NCBI GenBank assembly: GCA_023634235.1
Contig: JAMKCF010000013.1
Span: 8,345,827-8,409,826 of the forward strand
Length of the DNA: 64,000 nt
Origin: Pisaster brevispinus
Taxonomy: Eukaryota > Echinodermata > Asteroidea > Forcipulatida > Asteriidae
Reading direction: 5' to 3'
In this document: positions 9,674 through 20,402 of the stretch, in pieces
Position numbering within the stretch: position 1 is the stretch's first letter
How the letters are laid out: each line of letters begins with the position of its first letter
Program-made: the position numbers and the translations under genes
Notes under the pieces: model-generated
The model's database searches: none
What the model was told of the DNA's origin: nothing
What the model saw: only the letters and a program-made list of their open reading frames with translations

Positions 9674-12600
9674 GTAACTATTGTCTATTCTTTTTCGCCA
9701 TTTTCCCTCTGAAACGCCCTAAAGAATTACACAATTTGTTACACCAATATAGGGTATGGCTTGCCTGTAGGCTCGTCCACCAGATGGAGCTGGCACTTAA
9801 TATTTAATCACTTTGATTGCCATTTACGTATTTACATTCAATTGACAACTTTTTCTCGTTACTCTTCCAGTAACTTAAATGTCCCACAGGATTAAAAACC
9901 AGAGATAAAACTCAATGAGCAAAAAAACCTGGAAAACCTTGTGGCTTTCAGCAAATTGTACCTCCTTAAGTTTTCCTATTTAACACTAACACAATAATTC
10001 TGATCGTTTTCAACTACATTCCACTGTGTTCTAAACTGAACCGAAGTCGCAAGCTAGAATGACCAACTACGCTTTCTCCACCTTCTTCCAAAAGCACCTT
10101 TCCAAATACCTTCTTTTTTTTTCTCGCATACCAACCCCTAGGAATGCTTTTGATAACCGATCAGACAAATTTTGCCTGCTATACAACCGTAACGCAGGCA
10201 AATAAATGTCTATTCTTTTTCGCCATTTTCCCTCTGAAACGCCCTAAAGAATTACACAATTTGTTACACCAATATAGGGTATGGCTTGCCTGTAGGCTTA
10301 GAACTCATAGAGCGGGCAAGAGGTCGTTGCTTTGTGTCAGTACCTTGCTCTGATCTCACCATACTTCAAGTAACATTAATAAGGACATTGAATTTATAAC
10401 GATTGGCTGTCATATAAACAGTGCCATTGAATTTCACTATATTATCAGCGTCAACATAGTTCTGAAATAAACAATCAATTGCCAACATTACTGTCTCTGA
10501 CCTTTCCGTAATGTAAATAAACATTAGCTATGTACATTGATTACATCCTGTTGATAATCGTGTTGTTGAACTTCATTGTATTTTCCGAGCCAACCATTAT
10601 CATTATAACTAATAATAAATAAACATCTCTGAACATAACTGTTTATGATCTAATGTATACTATACTCTTACAATTTCAAGGACTGACTAACTGACAGCTT
10701 GTGTTCCAGACTATCATCTACATAACCATCTTTGGCATTTCCACTTCGCCATCTTCCGTGCCTCTTCCAAAGCCTGTCATTTACGGATGCCCTTGCGGCA
10801 GCCGTTGCACCACCGGCCCTTAGTGAATGGAGACCAATATTTGCCCCTTCACAAACTTCACTTAGCCGTTTCAAAACCGTTTCTCGGGCCCTGGTGTAAC
10901 TTATTTGCTTATTTTTCTTAACTAATGCCTTTCTACCTTGATTACAGTAAGCCGGACGAAAAACAAACTGGTCCGAGCCCAACAAAATTTCTGCTCTAGC
11001 GAAATAATTCTTTACGATTTTCAGGGGACAAGCCTCTGTGCTGCCCTTATAAATTGTTACTGTATTACCCTTTCTGTATTGATCCGTTTTACTCTTGCTT
11101 AGGAACAAAGTCAAAAACTTGTCGTAAAATTTTACGTCCCTCCCCCGCAAAGTGCTAATCTCGTCAAATCTGAGAAAACCAGAAAACCCAAGTATAATTA
11201 TGGCGAGATCTCGTAATACCAGGATGTCATCTGACTCCCCATATTTATCACATAAAGTGACGATTTGCTCAGATGTAACAATGTCTTTCTTTACAACCGG
11301 TCTTGAATTTCTCCTTTTCGATGTTTCTAATAAGCTTTTCACAAAATTATTATCTGTTGGGTCACTGGACCCCCGAATATTATGAGCCTATTTGATTGAA
11401 TAAACTGCCGACTGAACTACACTTATAGAGGACCCTTGATCAATCAAACTGGAAATGTAGGCTACATGTATAGGCTTTGCCGGGATGGCTTCCCCTCCCT
11501 CTGCATGTATAAATATCTTCCATCTCTTGAATGCAGCCAAGTACTTGGTTGTGGTTGCCTCACTCCTTGATTCCGTGAGATGGGTCGACATGGTATCTGC
11601 TAACTCTGTCAGCCTTGTTGACGTGACACCTGCCTCGCTCACTGCTTGATGGGCCGCTTGAGAAATTTCTAGTGCTAAAATAATAAATTCAAAAGTGTAT
11701 TTTAAGTGCGATTAGTTTGAAACTACTTCCCCTCTTTCCAAATATCCCACTTTTACACTTTCCTTTTACGACCATATTGGATGATAGGAACTCATGGGCC
11801 TGTACAAAGGACTTAAAATTCAGCCCATTCCACAACTTTGGCCAAAAAGGTGCGGACTGCCAGTATGGAACAACTAACGTTCCGCATGCTCTTTCTGCAA
11901 CGAACTTGTCAACTGTTTTTGCAGCTAATTTAGGTGGAGGTACCCACCAGTTTGTTTCGTTTGCCCATGCTTGGCTAAAGGCGTCAACGCCTGCGGTACC
12001 GGGGTACCATCTACGTGAGTTAAACTTCTGACACTTGGTATTATACCCGCAGGCAAATCTATCACAAGAATGAGGACCCCAGCTACGGTCTAATTCAGTA
12101 AAAGCCTCATACTTTATTTGCCAATCGTCACCATCAGCCGTTCGGCTTAAATCATCTGCCAGCTTGTTATCCTTTCTCGGTATCCACACTGGATCGACTT
12201 TCATATCAGTTTCTAAACAAATCTGTCTTATCTGCAACGCTTTCTGTTGCAATTCGACATTGTTACTTCCCACTTTGATTATCTTAACCACATTCTTGTT
12301 GTCTGTATACAACCGAACATTCTGCCCTTCCAGGCCTTGTACTTTGTCTCTTACCATTCTGTAAACGGCTTCAAGTTCCCTCCAAGTGGAACTTTTACAC
12401 TTTTCGATTTCTGACCATGCTCCAACCATCTCTATTCCTTCATGTTCCAAAACGTACCCCCCGTACCCGGTGCTTGATGCATCCGTGTACACAGATGAAT
12501 GGACTACTGTGTATTCTGATAGCCTTACTACATTCAATCTGTCTACATTCTCTCTCCAAAATATTAATTCTGATTTTGCTTCTTGTGACAGCAATACCCT

Positions 12601-15600
12601 AGCATTCCAACTGGCCCTGCTATTAACACATTTGAATGCCTCTCTTGTTTTCAGCTGCACCAATGCTCCAAAAATAGTGTGCATTGATACAATTTGACCA
12701 ACGATATTTGCCAACCTCCTAACCCGCACTAATGCTCGTGGCACAAACAACTCCCTCATTAATTGATTGATTGAATCTTTGAGCTGGTTTGTTCCTTTTT
12801 CAGTGATATGCATGGCACCCTGTTCAAAATCCCAATTTAAACCGAGCCAAACTGCTCTCTTCTTTGGTTTCCATTCACATTTTTCTTCGGCTATTAAGAA
12901 CCCCAGGTTCTTCAAACTGTTTCGAATTGAATCGCTTTGCTCTCTTGCATCTTCTAAATTAGCACTTCCAGCCAATCCGTCATCTAGAAACGTAACAACT
13001 TTGTACCCTTTGCTTCGCCAGTCGGTCACGACTGATCTCATTACTTTTGAGAATATATACCCAGCCGTAGATAACCCGAATGGCAGTACATTGAACACAT
13101 AGAACCTTCTCCCACATCCATCATCCCAAGCAAAGCCCCAAAACTTTCGATGCTCTTCCAATATTTCGATATGGTGATATGCAGATTTCAGATCAAAGGT
13201 TATTGCAAAATCCCCTGTCTGGAACACCTCTCGGGCTACCTGTGCGTCCTCATACTTAAATGATTCTTTGTAGAGGTGTAAGTTTATGTGTCTGCAATCA
13301 AGAACTAGTCTGGGTTTACTGGTTTCTCCCACCACTGTTAATGGATTAACCACATGAGGTTTTTCGCCAACCTCGACTACACAACCCTTGAGTAGCAATT
13401 TCTGAATTTCGAAAGCAACGAAGTCTGAATGGTCCCGGGCTGACTTATTGTTCTTCATCTCTGCCTTTTCTGGCAAGGTAAGAAAGGGAAGCTTATAACC
13501 ATTGCTTTAAAGTGCTAAATATGCTACTATTGGCATGTATCTCTTCCCATTTCTCCAAGTTTTGGTTTAAACGCCCAACCGGAGATGGGATTTCGTGGTG
13601 AGCCTGACCATTACCGATTTGTTCAATTTTAACACACTCTGCTTTACTTAACTTAAAGTTTTCACTGGCGTTCTTGGTTAGCTCTCTGCACTCTGATCTC
13701 CAGTGCCCGGCCTTCCCACAAGCGAAGCACACGCCTGGCCTCCGCCCTCCCAGGCTCTGCCGCTGATAACTTGTATCCGGCACTGCTACAGCTCTGCTGG
13801 AACCTGCTGTTGCTCCGGACCCGGTCGAATATGGAGTTTACCGTCTACCCCACTGTGTCTTTTTCACGCTGCTCTTGTTCTTAATCTTCTTCTGTGCCCT
13901 GGCTTCTGCTCTCATGATGCGCTTTTCATCGTCTGAATCCTCAGCCAGACGGTTTCGCTCGTATTCGTCAACGGTTGTCCAGCCCGCGTCTGAACTGTCC
14001 GCAAGCTTAATTAGCTTCTGTCTGTTCTGCATAATGTCTATACCTTCAGATATTTTTGCTCTTGCGTCGCCGATATTACTGGAACCGCTGCCTGCCTCCA
14101 GTATGACGTCTGCTTCCTTCATTTTTCTGATAGCTTTGGCGTTGACTTTGTACGGCTCTTCTTTCCCTCGCTTGCGGAATTTGTAGGAATCTTTCGTCAT
14201 TTCCTCAATTTTTGCAACTTGCACGTCACTCAGCTCACGCTGGTTCTCCTTAAAACACAATTTTTACCCAGATTCGTCACGTCATAAAACTCCAAACATC
14301 TCCCCTCTTCCCAGTGCTCATCATTGATCCGTCACAGTGACTAAACTTTCCCGCCAATTTCACTTTGGCATAATTTTCAGGTGCTGTCGCGACCATGATC
14401 AGTGTTACAAGGACCTGAAGGAAGCGGGAACATGCACTGGGATTTTAGCCCTATACACTGTGACCTATCGAAGCAGCAAGTCAAACTGTGATACCAGTTA
14501 CGCACAGATTACATGCCGTAAGTGTGTTAAGTTAACTAGTGTTGGTTTTATGTTCTCGGTTGTGCTGTAATGTGCGTTCTTTCTAGTTCGACAGTAACGG
14601 TTCCGTTAACCGTACGCTAAAAGCTTAATGATATTGAATTGCAATGTAGCTGGTGCCGGCAGTCAATAGGAAGACACGCTGCTTGTAATAATCAACAAGT
14701 TTTTAATTTCTCTTTTGAGCGTCTACAGATATCAATCTTTATAAAAACAAAACATTGTTGTTTTCATGTAATAAAATAAAAATTCCTCTCAGAAGGCTAA
14801 ATGTTACTTTGCTGTCGTTGCTGGTGTTGTTTTTGTTTGTTTGTTCGTTCGTTTGTTGGGGTGATGGGGTGTTTGTTTGTTTGTTGGGGTGTTTGTTTGT
14901 TTGTTTGTTTGTTGGGGTGTTTGTTTGTTTGTTTGTTGGGGTGTTTGTTTGTTTGTTTGTTGGGGTGTTTGTTTGTTTGTTTGTTGGGGTGTTTGTTTGT
15001 TTGTTTGTTTGTGTGTCTGTTTGTCTGTTTGTCTGTTTGTCTGTTGGGGTGTTTGTTTGTTTGTTTGTTTGTTTGTTTGTTTGTTTGTTGGGGAGTTTGT
15101 TTGTTTAGTTGTTTGGTTGTTTGTTTGGTTGTTTGTTTGGTTTTCTTGTTGTTTGTTTGTTTGCTGGTTAGTTGTTGTTTTGGTGGTTTGTTTTCGTTTT
15201 GTTTGCTTGTCTGTTTGTTTCTTTTTTTCTTTTTTTGTTGTTGTCTTTGTTTGATTGTTGTTTGTTGGTTCTTTTGTTCGTTGTTCACTTCAATTTTTAG
15301 TTTGTTTTTTCGTTATTCATTTTCATTTTTATTTATTTTCTTCTTATTTTTTTATTTTTTTTATTTTTATTTTTTTTATTTTTTTTTTTTTTTTAGGGGG
15401 GGGTGTGAGTTTTGTGTGTGCGTGTCCTTACACACGCCAACTTACGGGGTACTTTTAACAATGGAACACTGCTACCCCAAAAGGTTTTCGTTGTTATAGT
15501 GGTACCCCACAGAGGCTTTCTTCAGGCTGAACAAAGTTTCTAAGACAAGTGAAATATTTCCTGTGTGTATGCAATGATATGAGGATAAACTGTACAAACA

Positions 15601-16042
15601 CAGATTACAACTGTACAATAATTCGTTTTTAAATAATTAGCTACAGCTGTACCAGAAAACTCACAAACGGATATTTAGTTTTTACTTTGTGAATGAATTC
15701 TCGACAAGACTTAAATATGATGTCATCAATCCAATATAAATCTTAAAAGTAGTCAGATCAAATTCGTTCATTCACGAGACCAAAGTTTTAGTTCCTGTGG
15801 ACATCGTAATGTAAGGGCACGGAGAGGGATTGCCAGAGTCAAATTCCTGATTCATTAATTAAATTAAAAAGTTCGTTAATGTGATTGTTTGATGATTATT
15901 TCCAGTGCCATCGACTCATTCGCAGCGGGCATGCGCAGATGGATTGTGCGAATGCGACAGGGAGGCAGTCTTCTGCTTCAGGAGGAACAGATACTCATTC
16001 TCTAATCAATACCGCAATTACAACAAAGGCCGTTACTGTTAG
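9526..16042 (+). CDS. PLA2: Secreted phospholipase A2, copy 1 (exons 2-4; 5' exon outside window)
   Basis: A calcium-dependent secreted PLA2 hydrolyses the sn-2 ester of phospholipids. Three exons (9526-9673, 14381-14517, 15906-16042) join with matching phases 2 and 1. They carry the calcium loop [13 protein letters not shown], the catalytic His-Asp pair in CCRDHDQCY, the second catalytic Asp in CECDRE and a Cys-rich C-terminus ending NKGRYC. Length, Cys pattern and absence of a long C-terminal extension fit group I/II-like enzymes, which in sea stars include digestive and venom-type forms; the role here is not decidable. The signal-peptide exon is not in the window. Intron 2 carries a Ngaro-like retrotransposon, absent in copy 2. 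All catalytic residues are kept, so the enzyme could be active if exon 1 is intact. Confidence 0.9.
9682..9773 (-). repeat. Ngaro terminal repeat B2
   Basis: 92 bp, identical to 10207-10298; forms the 3' terminus of the element, 8 bp from the PLA2 exon 2 splice donor. Confidence 0.85.
9774..10206 (-). other. Spacer between Ngaro B repeats (candidate A2)
   Basis: 433 bp without coding potential. By position it should match the missing 5' A1 repeat; that cannot be tested here because the element is truncated. Confidence 0.5.
10207..10298 (-). repeat. Ngaro internal repeat B1
   Basis: Identical 92-bp partner of 9682-9773, located between the recombinase gene and the A2 spacer. The lack of differences between the two copies suggests a recent insertion. 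Confidence 0.85.
10668..11642 (-). pseudogene. Tyrosine recombinase of the Ngaro-like element
   Basis: Reads as one frame of about 325 codons interrupted by a single in-frame TAG (plus-strand 11388-11390). N-terminal SAM-like region ([12 protein letters not shown]) precedes the stop. After it come the catalytic box I Arg (SGFLRFDEI), the box II HxxR ([10 protein letters not shown]), GRW and the likely nucleophile Tyr in KDGYVDDS. The frame stays open upstream of the GTG at 11642 and overlaps the RT end, so the true start is uncertain. In DIRS-order elements this enzyme integrates a circular cDNA without target-site duplication. Apart from the one stop the protein looks complete. Confidence 0.88.
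11689..13476 (-). CDS. Reverse transcriptase - RNase H of the Ngaro-like element
   Basis: Uninterrupted 595-codon frame. [12 protein letters not shown] (56-65), FDLKSAYHH (94-102), [10 protein letters not shown] (131-140) and the catalytic FLDD (163-166). RNase H: YTDAS (330-334), RELE (367-370), YTDN (390-393) and ADDLS (440-444), so all carboxylates of the D-E-D-D set are visible. The frame is open upstream of 13476 back to just past the end of the gag-like frame, with a GYKLPF block typical of this RT class, so translation may depend on a frameshift from gag. Sequence relationship is to DIRS/Ngaro RTs rather than LINE RTs. Confidence 0.92.
   Translation of the reverse strand: MPEKAEMKNNKSARDHSDFVAFEIQKLLLKGCVVEVGEKPHVVNPLTVVGETSKPRLVLDCRHINLHLYKESFKYEDAQVAREVFQTGDFAITFDLKSAYHHIEILEEHRKFWGFAWDDGCGRRFYVFNVLPFGLSTAGYIFSKVMRSVVTDWRSKGYKVVTFLDDGLAGSANLEDAREQSDSIRNSLKNLGFLIAEEKCEWKPKKRAVWLGLNWDFEQGAMHITEKGTNQLKDSINQLMRELFVPRALVRVRRLANIVGQIVSMHTIFGALVQLKTREAFKCVNSRASWNARVLLSQEAKSELIFWRENVDRLNVVRLSEYTVVHSSVYTDASSTGYGGYVLEHEGIEMVGAWSEIEKCKSSTWRELEAVYRMVRDKVQGLEGQNVRLYTDNKNVVKIIKVGSNNVELQQKALQIRQICLETDMKVDPVWIPRKDNKLADDLSRTADGDDWQIKYEAFTELDRSWGPHSCDRFACGYNTKCQKFNSRRWYPGTAGVDAFSQAWANETNWWVPPPKLAAKTVDKFVAERACGTLVVPYWQSAPFWPKLWNGLNFKSFVQAHEFLSSNMVVKGKCKSGIFGKRGSSFKLIALKIHF
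13493..14249 (-). pseudogene. Gag-like protein of the Ngaro-like element, truncated
   Basis: Charged N-terminal part (13838-14249), then a single in-frame TAA (plus-strand 13838-13840), then 96 more codons in the same frame with a CCHC zinc knuckle ([14 protein letters not shown]). The knuckle would bind the element RNA. The 5' end is lost at the deletion breakpoint near 14249. The methionine at 14260 is in flanking intron sequence and is not the native start. Confidence 0.8.
14381..14517 (+). CDS. PLA2: PLA2 copy 1 exon 3
   Basis: Acceptor ATTTTCAG, donor GTAAGT. Completes the Arg codon and encodes the catalytic helix with His-Asp; 45 full codons, two fewer than the paralogous exon at 41349. 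Confidence 0.9.
14815..15260. repeat. (GTTT)n / GGGGTG microsatellite
   Basis: Tetranucleotide GTTT tract with interspersed GGGGTG and CTGT variants in intron 3 of PLA2 copy 1, followed by a T-rich stretch to about 15395. Counterpart of 41810-42120. It opens long reading frames in several phases (Cys-Leu-Phe-Val repeats) that are not genes. Confidence 0.95.
15906..16042 (+). CDS. PLA2: PLA2 copy 1 exon 4 and stop
   Basis: Acceptor TTTCCAG, phase 1, terminates at TAG 16040-16042. Holds the second catalytic Asp and the last cysteines. Confidence 0.9.
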
Positions 16043-16159
16043 ATATTATAATGGACTCCCTAGCGGACAGCAGAGTGCAGTACGTTGAGAAATTGTGTAT
16101 GCAGCTTTTGTAATTTAGATTTTATACTGTTTTCAAAGCTATTTACCTTTCTAGAGATG

Positions 16160-16237
16160 TAACCACACAAACAAGCAAACAAACAAACACCCCAACAAAC
16201 AAAAACAAACAAACAAACACCCAAACAAACAAACAAA

Positions 16238-16268
<31 letters not shown>
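16160..16268. repeat. (CAAA)n and (AAAT)n microsatellite
   Basis: Just past the PLA2 copy 1 stop codon. It contains CACCCCAACAAAC blocks that are the reverse complement of the GTTT/GGGGTG tract at 14.8-15.2 kb. Confidence 0.9.
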
Positions 16269-18255
16269 AAACAATTAAAGGATTAATTTTTCAGCTTTTG
16301 TAATTTAGTTTTTTATACAATTACACTTCAAAACTGCACAATTTAGAATAAGGCGAATTCCTTTATGGTTTGCAGCTTGCTGTAAGCAGGGAAAACGTGT
16401 ATACATCCAGTACAAGTAGAAACATTAATAGTGTCGGCCAACAGACAAACACCAATTGTTATTGTACTTGGTTTTTTGTTTTGTTTTCACGACTTGTTTC
16501 CTTTCCCTGTATCTTCTCATAAAGATTTTGCAAAAACATAAATGTCGTACAGACTTGAAACTTACCATGTACGTACACCTAGGCGTGTAAGATTGGTCAC
16601 TAATTTAAAAGATTCGTTGTGCCAAACTAACGTAACAATCAGTATTGTCATGAAGACATCACTCCATATTTTATGCATACATGACCTTCCAAACCTGGTG
16701 CACGAAGAATTTTGAGTACAGCTTTTTTTTCTCAAGATAGGTATAAGTAGTTTGAATTTGAAAAATAATAAATCAAACTATGGCGTCATAATGACGTCGC
16801 TTCATTTGTTTGCAACCTACTAGCTATCAAGTTTCAACTTGATCAAACTTGTAGTTCGGTAGATAAATGACTTCAAAAAGTGCCAATCAATGTGACACCA
16901 CGTGACCCATGATCATGTCATCAATCTACAATATCACACAAACTTAGTCTGCATAAAAGTTTAAGTACATGGTAGGATACAAATCTGTACAAACTTCGCT
17001 TTTTGCGAAATCCTGATGAGAACAATCAGGAAAAAGGGAAGAAGACGGGACAAAAAATTTAAAAAAAGTTTAATAACAATAGGTTTTCGGCCGCTGGCCA
17101 AACACCTTAAAAAGACCACACAAGCAAACAAACATAGTTGTTCAGGGTGTGTAACCTATGAAATAAACTTAAAGCACTGCTTCGTTTTTGTTTTGACGTT
17201 AACTGATCAAGCAAAGCTAGCTGCCATTTCCACTTCTCTGGTACACATTTTGATTAAATCCCTTAGCAAAACAGTATCCTTTCCCCAATATAAACCTTTA
17301 AGATTATTATTAATGCTTCATGATTTTGGTTATTAAAGTAAGGCATTCAGACATTTTTAATTTAATTTTTACCTAAAATTAAATAATCCCACATTTTTGT
17401 TGGTGGTTTACCTGTCAAGGAAGATTGAATGAATTATCAGAAAAAAATAAGTAAGTAAGCTGTCACAAACTACATGTTTACTTCTGCTTTATGCCTGGTA
17501 ACAGCAGGTCTGAGACAACATGCCTGCCCTGATTCTACAAGTCAAATTTGCCTTTATTTTTTATTTGTCCAATTGTAAACTTATTATTTCTTAGGTTAAA
17601 AATTGTTATTTGTAGAAGCAGAAATGTGTTTGTACTGCTCTATAGAATAGTATATCGTGTTTAATTTTTAATGAAGAAGACATTTAAGTCCTCAGCGTTC
17701 ATTATTTTTAAATGACTGACCATAGAATTATGAAATGTAAACTTGGCAATTGTGTAGATAGTGCAAGCGGATATGTGCTTCGGGGTGGGTTTGCTTTGTT
17801 GCTTTGGTCGTTGCTAAATTGCATAACCTTTTTTACACAGTTGCTGAGTCTTTTAAACAAAAATGTACGAACAGTAACTAAATAATTCCTTATTCTACGA
17901 CTGCCTGCCGTGATTCCACAGTAGCAGGTTCGTTACAGTAAATCGCCAATAAACCTTTTGAATCTGAGAGCTGTCAGTGTCAATAAAGAAGCTTCAAAGA
18001 ATTCATCATTGAACCCGTTTTTCATCACCTCCCCACTTCCCCCAAGATCTTCATCGAACCCTCGTCCCTTATTCAAAATTAAATCAGAATGTAAAGAGAG
18101 AAAGAATTACACAAAAAAGGAATAAAGGAAACCACAATTCATTTATTTTTTATGTTTTAATAACAATCTTCAGACAAACAATGTTAAACAAATTGAAAAG
18201 GCTGTCAAGGAAATGAAAATTGTAAAAACTGAATTCAAATAACTTGTTTAAAAAT
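16269..18255. other. 3' flank of PLA2 copy 1, shared with the second block
   Basis: No supported gene. Aligns with 43100-45350. Short open frames here (for example near 17016) are not conserved as protein between the two blocks. Confidence 0.7.
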
Positions 18256-18530
18256 ATATATATATTATCAAGTCCCGCTCCAGTCAATTTTTCTTTGTTC
18301 AAACCCGAACTATTTAAATAAAATTTCCCAGTCAGTTTCCCTTGTGGTTCATGACTAGATATTTAATATTAAAAAGTCGCATCCCCTTAAGGTGATCCCG
18401 TGGCTGCCGCTTCCCAGGTTGAATCGTAAACGTGGGTGTGATCCCTGGCTACACGGCAGTTAACGGTTGTATGGCTTCTGACTGGCACCCCGAACAAAGA
18501 TATTGACTAATAGGGAGACCGCCAACATAG

Positions 18531-18603
18531 GGCTGGATAGCTCAGTTGGTAGAGCGCCGGTACGTTAATCCGGAGGTCGTTGGTTCAAGTCCCGCTCCAG
18601 TCA
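18531..18603 (+). tRNA. tRNA-Asn(GUU)-like gene, unit 1
   Basis: 73 nt with canonical segment lengths. The acceptor stem pairs 7/7 with one G-U, the D stem is GCTC/GAGC and the T loop is TTCAAGT. Defects: T-T at 31-39, C instead of U at position 33, and a T-C mismatch in the T stem. A T5 run follows. These defects and its repeat context favour a pol III-derived repeat over a working tRNA. Confidence 0.45.
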
Positions 18604-18847
18604 ATTTTTCTTTGTTCAAACCCGAACTATTTAAATAAAATTTCCCAGTCAGTTTCCCTTGTGGTTCATGACTAGATATTTAATATTAAAAAGTCGCATC
18701 CCCTTAAGGTGATCCCGTGGCTGCCGCTTCCCAGGTTGAATCGTAAACGTGGGTGTGATCCCTGGCTACACGGCAGTTAACGGTTGTATGGCTTCTGACT
18801 GGCACCCCGAACAAAGATATTGACTAATAGGGAGACCGCCAACATAG

Positions 18848-18920
18848 GGCTGGATAGCTCAGTTGGTAGAGCGCCGGTACGTTAATCCGGAGGTCGTTGG
18901 TTCAAGTCCCGCTCCAGTCA
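18848..18920 (+). tRNA. tRNA-Asn(GUU)-like gene, unit 2
   Basis: Same sequence as 18531-18603, one 317-bp period downstream. Confidence 0.45.
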
Positions 18921-19042
18921 ATTTTTCTTTGTTCAAACCCGAATTATTTATATTAGGAATATATATATATTACCTCTGTGTCTCTAAAGGTCTGTACTAA
19001 CCCGAACAAAGATATTGACTAATAGGGAGACCGCCAACATAG

Positions 19043-19115
19043 GGCTGGATAGCTCAGTTGGTAGAGCGCCGGTACGTTAATCCGGAGGTCGTTGGTTCAA
19101 GTCCCGCTCCAGTCA
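19043..19115 (+). tRNA. tRNA-Asn(GUU)-like gene, unit 3
   Basis: Same sequence, following the shortened third unit. Confidence 0.45.
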
Positions 19116-19214
19116 ATTTTTCTTTGTTCAAACCCGAACTATTTAAATAAAATTTCCCAGTCAGTTTCCCTTGTGGTTCATGACTAGATATATATATATA
19201 TTATATATATTAGG

Positions 19215-19708
19215 AATATATATATATATAACATTAGTACAGACCTTTAGAGACACAGAGGTAACGTAAAAATTAACAGCTAAAAACTTACAACTTGCCT
19301 TCAGTACCCTTTTGAATTTCCATGCAAAGAAACCCGTGGACTGCTTAGGTCTAGGCCCTACGTCAGTTTGGTTAACGCGAGTCTTGGTAAATCAAAAGTA
19401 CCGGTAGCATTTCCGTATTCGACTGCCACTTTTAAATTCATTATGAAATATTGATGACCCCCTGAGTGCCCCCCCCCTATTACCCCCATCCCACATTATA
19501 TTACATTTTATACGCACGATTCGCGCCCAGCTAGTATTTGACAGAACGTACGTACACCGCAAGAGCGCGCGTGTCTCCCATTTTAGCACATTTTGAATCC
19601 ATCAAAATGGCGGACAGGATAGGCGCAAAAACCTCTATGCAACCTCGTTTCCAGGGGTGATCGATCTCGCCGCGCAATTTTTTCCCAGCATGCCTTGCTC
19701 GATCATAA
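19215..19708. other. Right end of duplicated block 1
   Basis: Matches 45680-46302 with substitutions and a roughly 100-bp indel. No gene. The strip AAAATGGCGGACAGGATAGG at about 19604 recurs at 46096 and, diverged, at 46981. Confidence 0.7.
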
Positions 19709-19874
19709 CCCCTGGAATTTAAAATGTGCTAGAATCTAGCACATTTTATTATGCATGTGATCGATCCACACTACGCGCCCGCTCAAGTATGGTAACGCGC
19801 AAAAAAGGCATCAAGTCAAACAGCAACTGGTCCCCTGTCATTCTTCTTAGAACTTGTGATATGTCTATATGTAT

Positions 19875-20402
19875 CATAGAGTTATATATAGGAACTAGAG
19901 AGCGCACTAGCCTAGGTACGCGGCCCGACAAGGGCAGCGCGGCGGCCATTTCTTAATAAGTAGTCAAAAACAACGTCTAAACTATTTGTGCGTGTTGCAA
20001 CAGAGCAATGGTTAACAATGAAAGGGTTTATTGTGAAATTTATGAATGCCAGTGAAGACCGTTTATAATACTAAATAATCCCCAAATATATATAATATTT
20101 TAGAATAATATTCCTTCACTTTGGACAATAAATCGTGATCGTGGCATGTGTGTGTTCATCCTCTATTGAAACAAATAACCTAAACCCCACGAAACATCTT
20201 TACAGCCGCTTTTTTTCAGACCGCATAATGTGTATTATTTTAGCAAGCACACCGCGTAATTCGTATTCAATGTTGCAATCGTACAAAATGGCGCGCGTGT
20301 CTCCTTGCGGTTCCGTCGCGTTTGTGCACGTAGCCAGAGCCGTATACGGCTCTGCACGTAGCATTACCAGTGCGCCCTCTAGTTCCTATATATTACTCTA
20401 TG
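19875..20402. mobile_element. MITE with 33-bp inverted termini
   Basis: CATAGAGTTATATATAGGAA at 19875 is mirrored at 20370-20402 with one or two differences per arm. No coding capacity in the 0.5 kb between them. Superfamily not identified. Confidence 0.65.

Larger units (their letters stand above)
9682..14249 (-). mobile_element. Ngaro-like (DIRS-order) retrotransposon in PLA2 intron 2, 5'-truncated
   Basis: Minus-strand order: gag-like frame with a CCHC knuckle, RT-RNase H, tyrosine recombinase, then repeat B1, a 433-bp spacer (A2) and repeat B2. B1 and B2 are identical 92-bp direct repeats. This is the split-direct-repeat layout A1-ORFs-B1-A2-B2 of Ngaro elements. A1 and the gag start are missing. 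Comparison with the empty site in copy 2 (41070-41348) shows that about 137 bp of host intron was lost together with the element's 5' end. No methyltransferase-like domain is seen, which argues against DIRS1 proper. Confidence 0.85.
18268..19210 (+). repeat. Tandem 317-bp tRNA-containing units
   Basis: Units begin at TCAAGTCCCGCTCC at 18268, 18585, 18902 and 19097; the first two periods are exactly 317 bp and the third is shortened to 195 bp. Each complete unit carries a tRNA-like sequence, pol III A box (TAGCTCAGTTGG) and B box (GGTTCAAGTCC), and a T5 run right after it. The array is absent from the second duplicated block. Confidence 0.9.

Noticed and set aside
12164..13102. Plus-strand frames inside 11.7-14.2 kb
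   Set aside because: Antisense shadows of the Ngaro RT and gag-like frames.
14755..15499. Long open frames rich in Cys-Leu-Phe-Val or Lys-Gln-Thr-Asn (also 41785-42308)
   Set aside because: They are six-frame translations of the GTTT/CAAA microsatellites and lie in PLA2 intron 3.
17016..17336. 106-codon frame in the PLA2 3' flank
   Set aside because: The paralogous block (43894-44085) has a different frame end and indels that do not respect codons.
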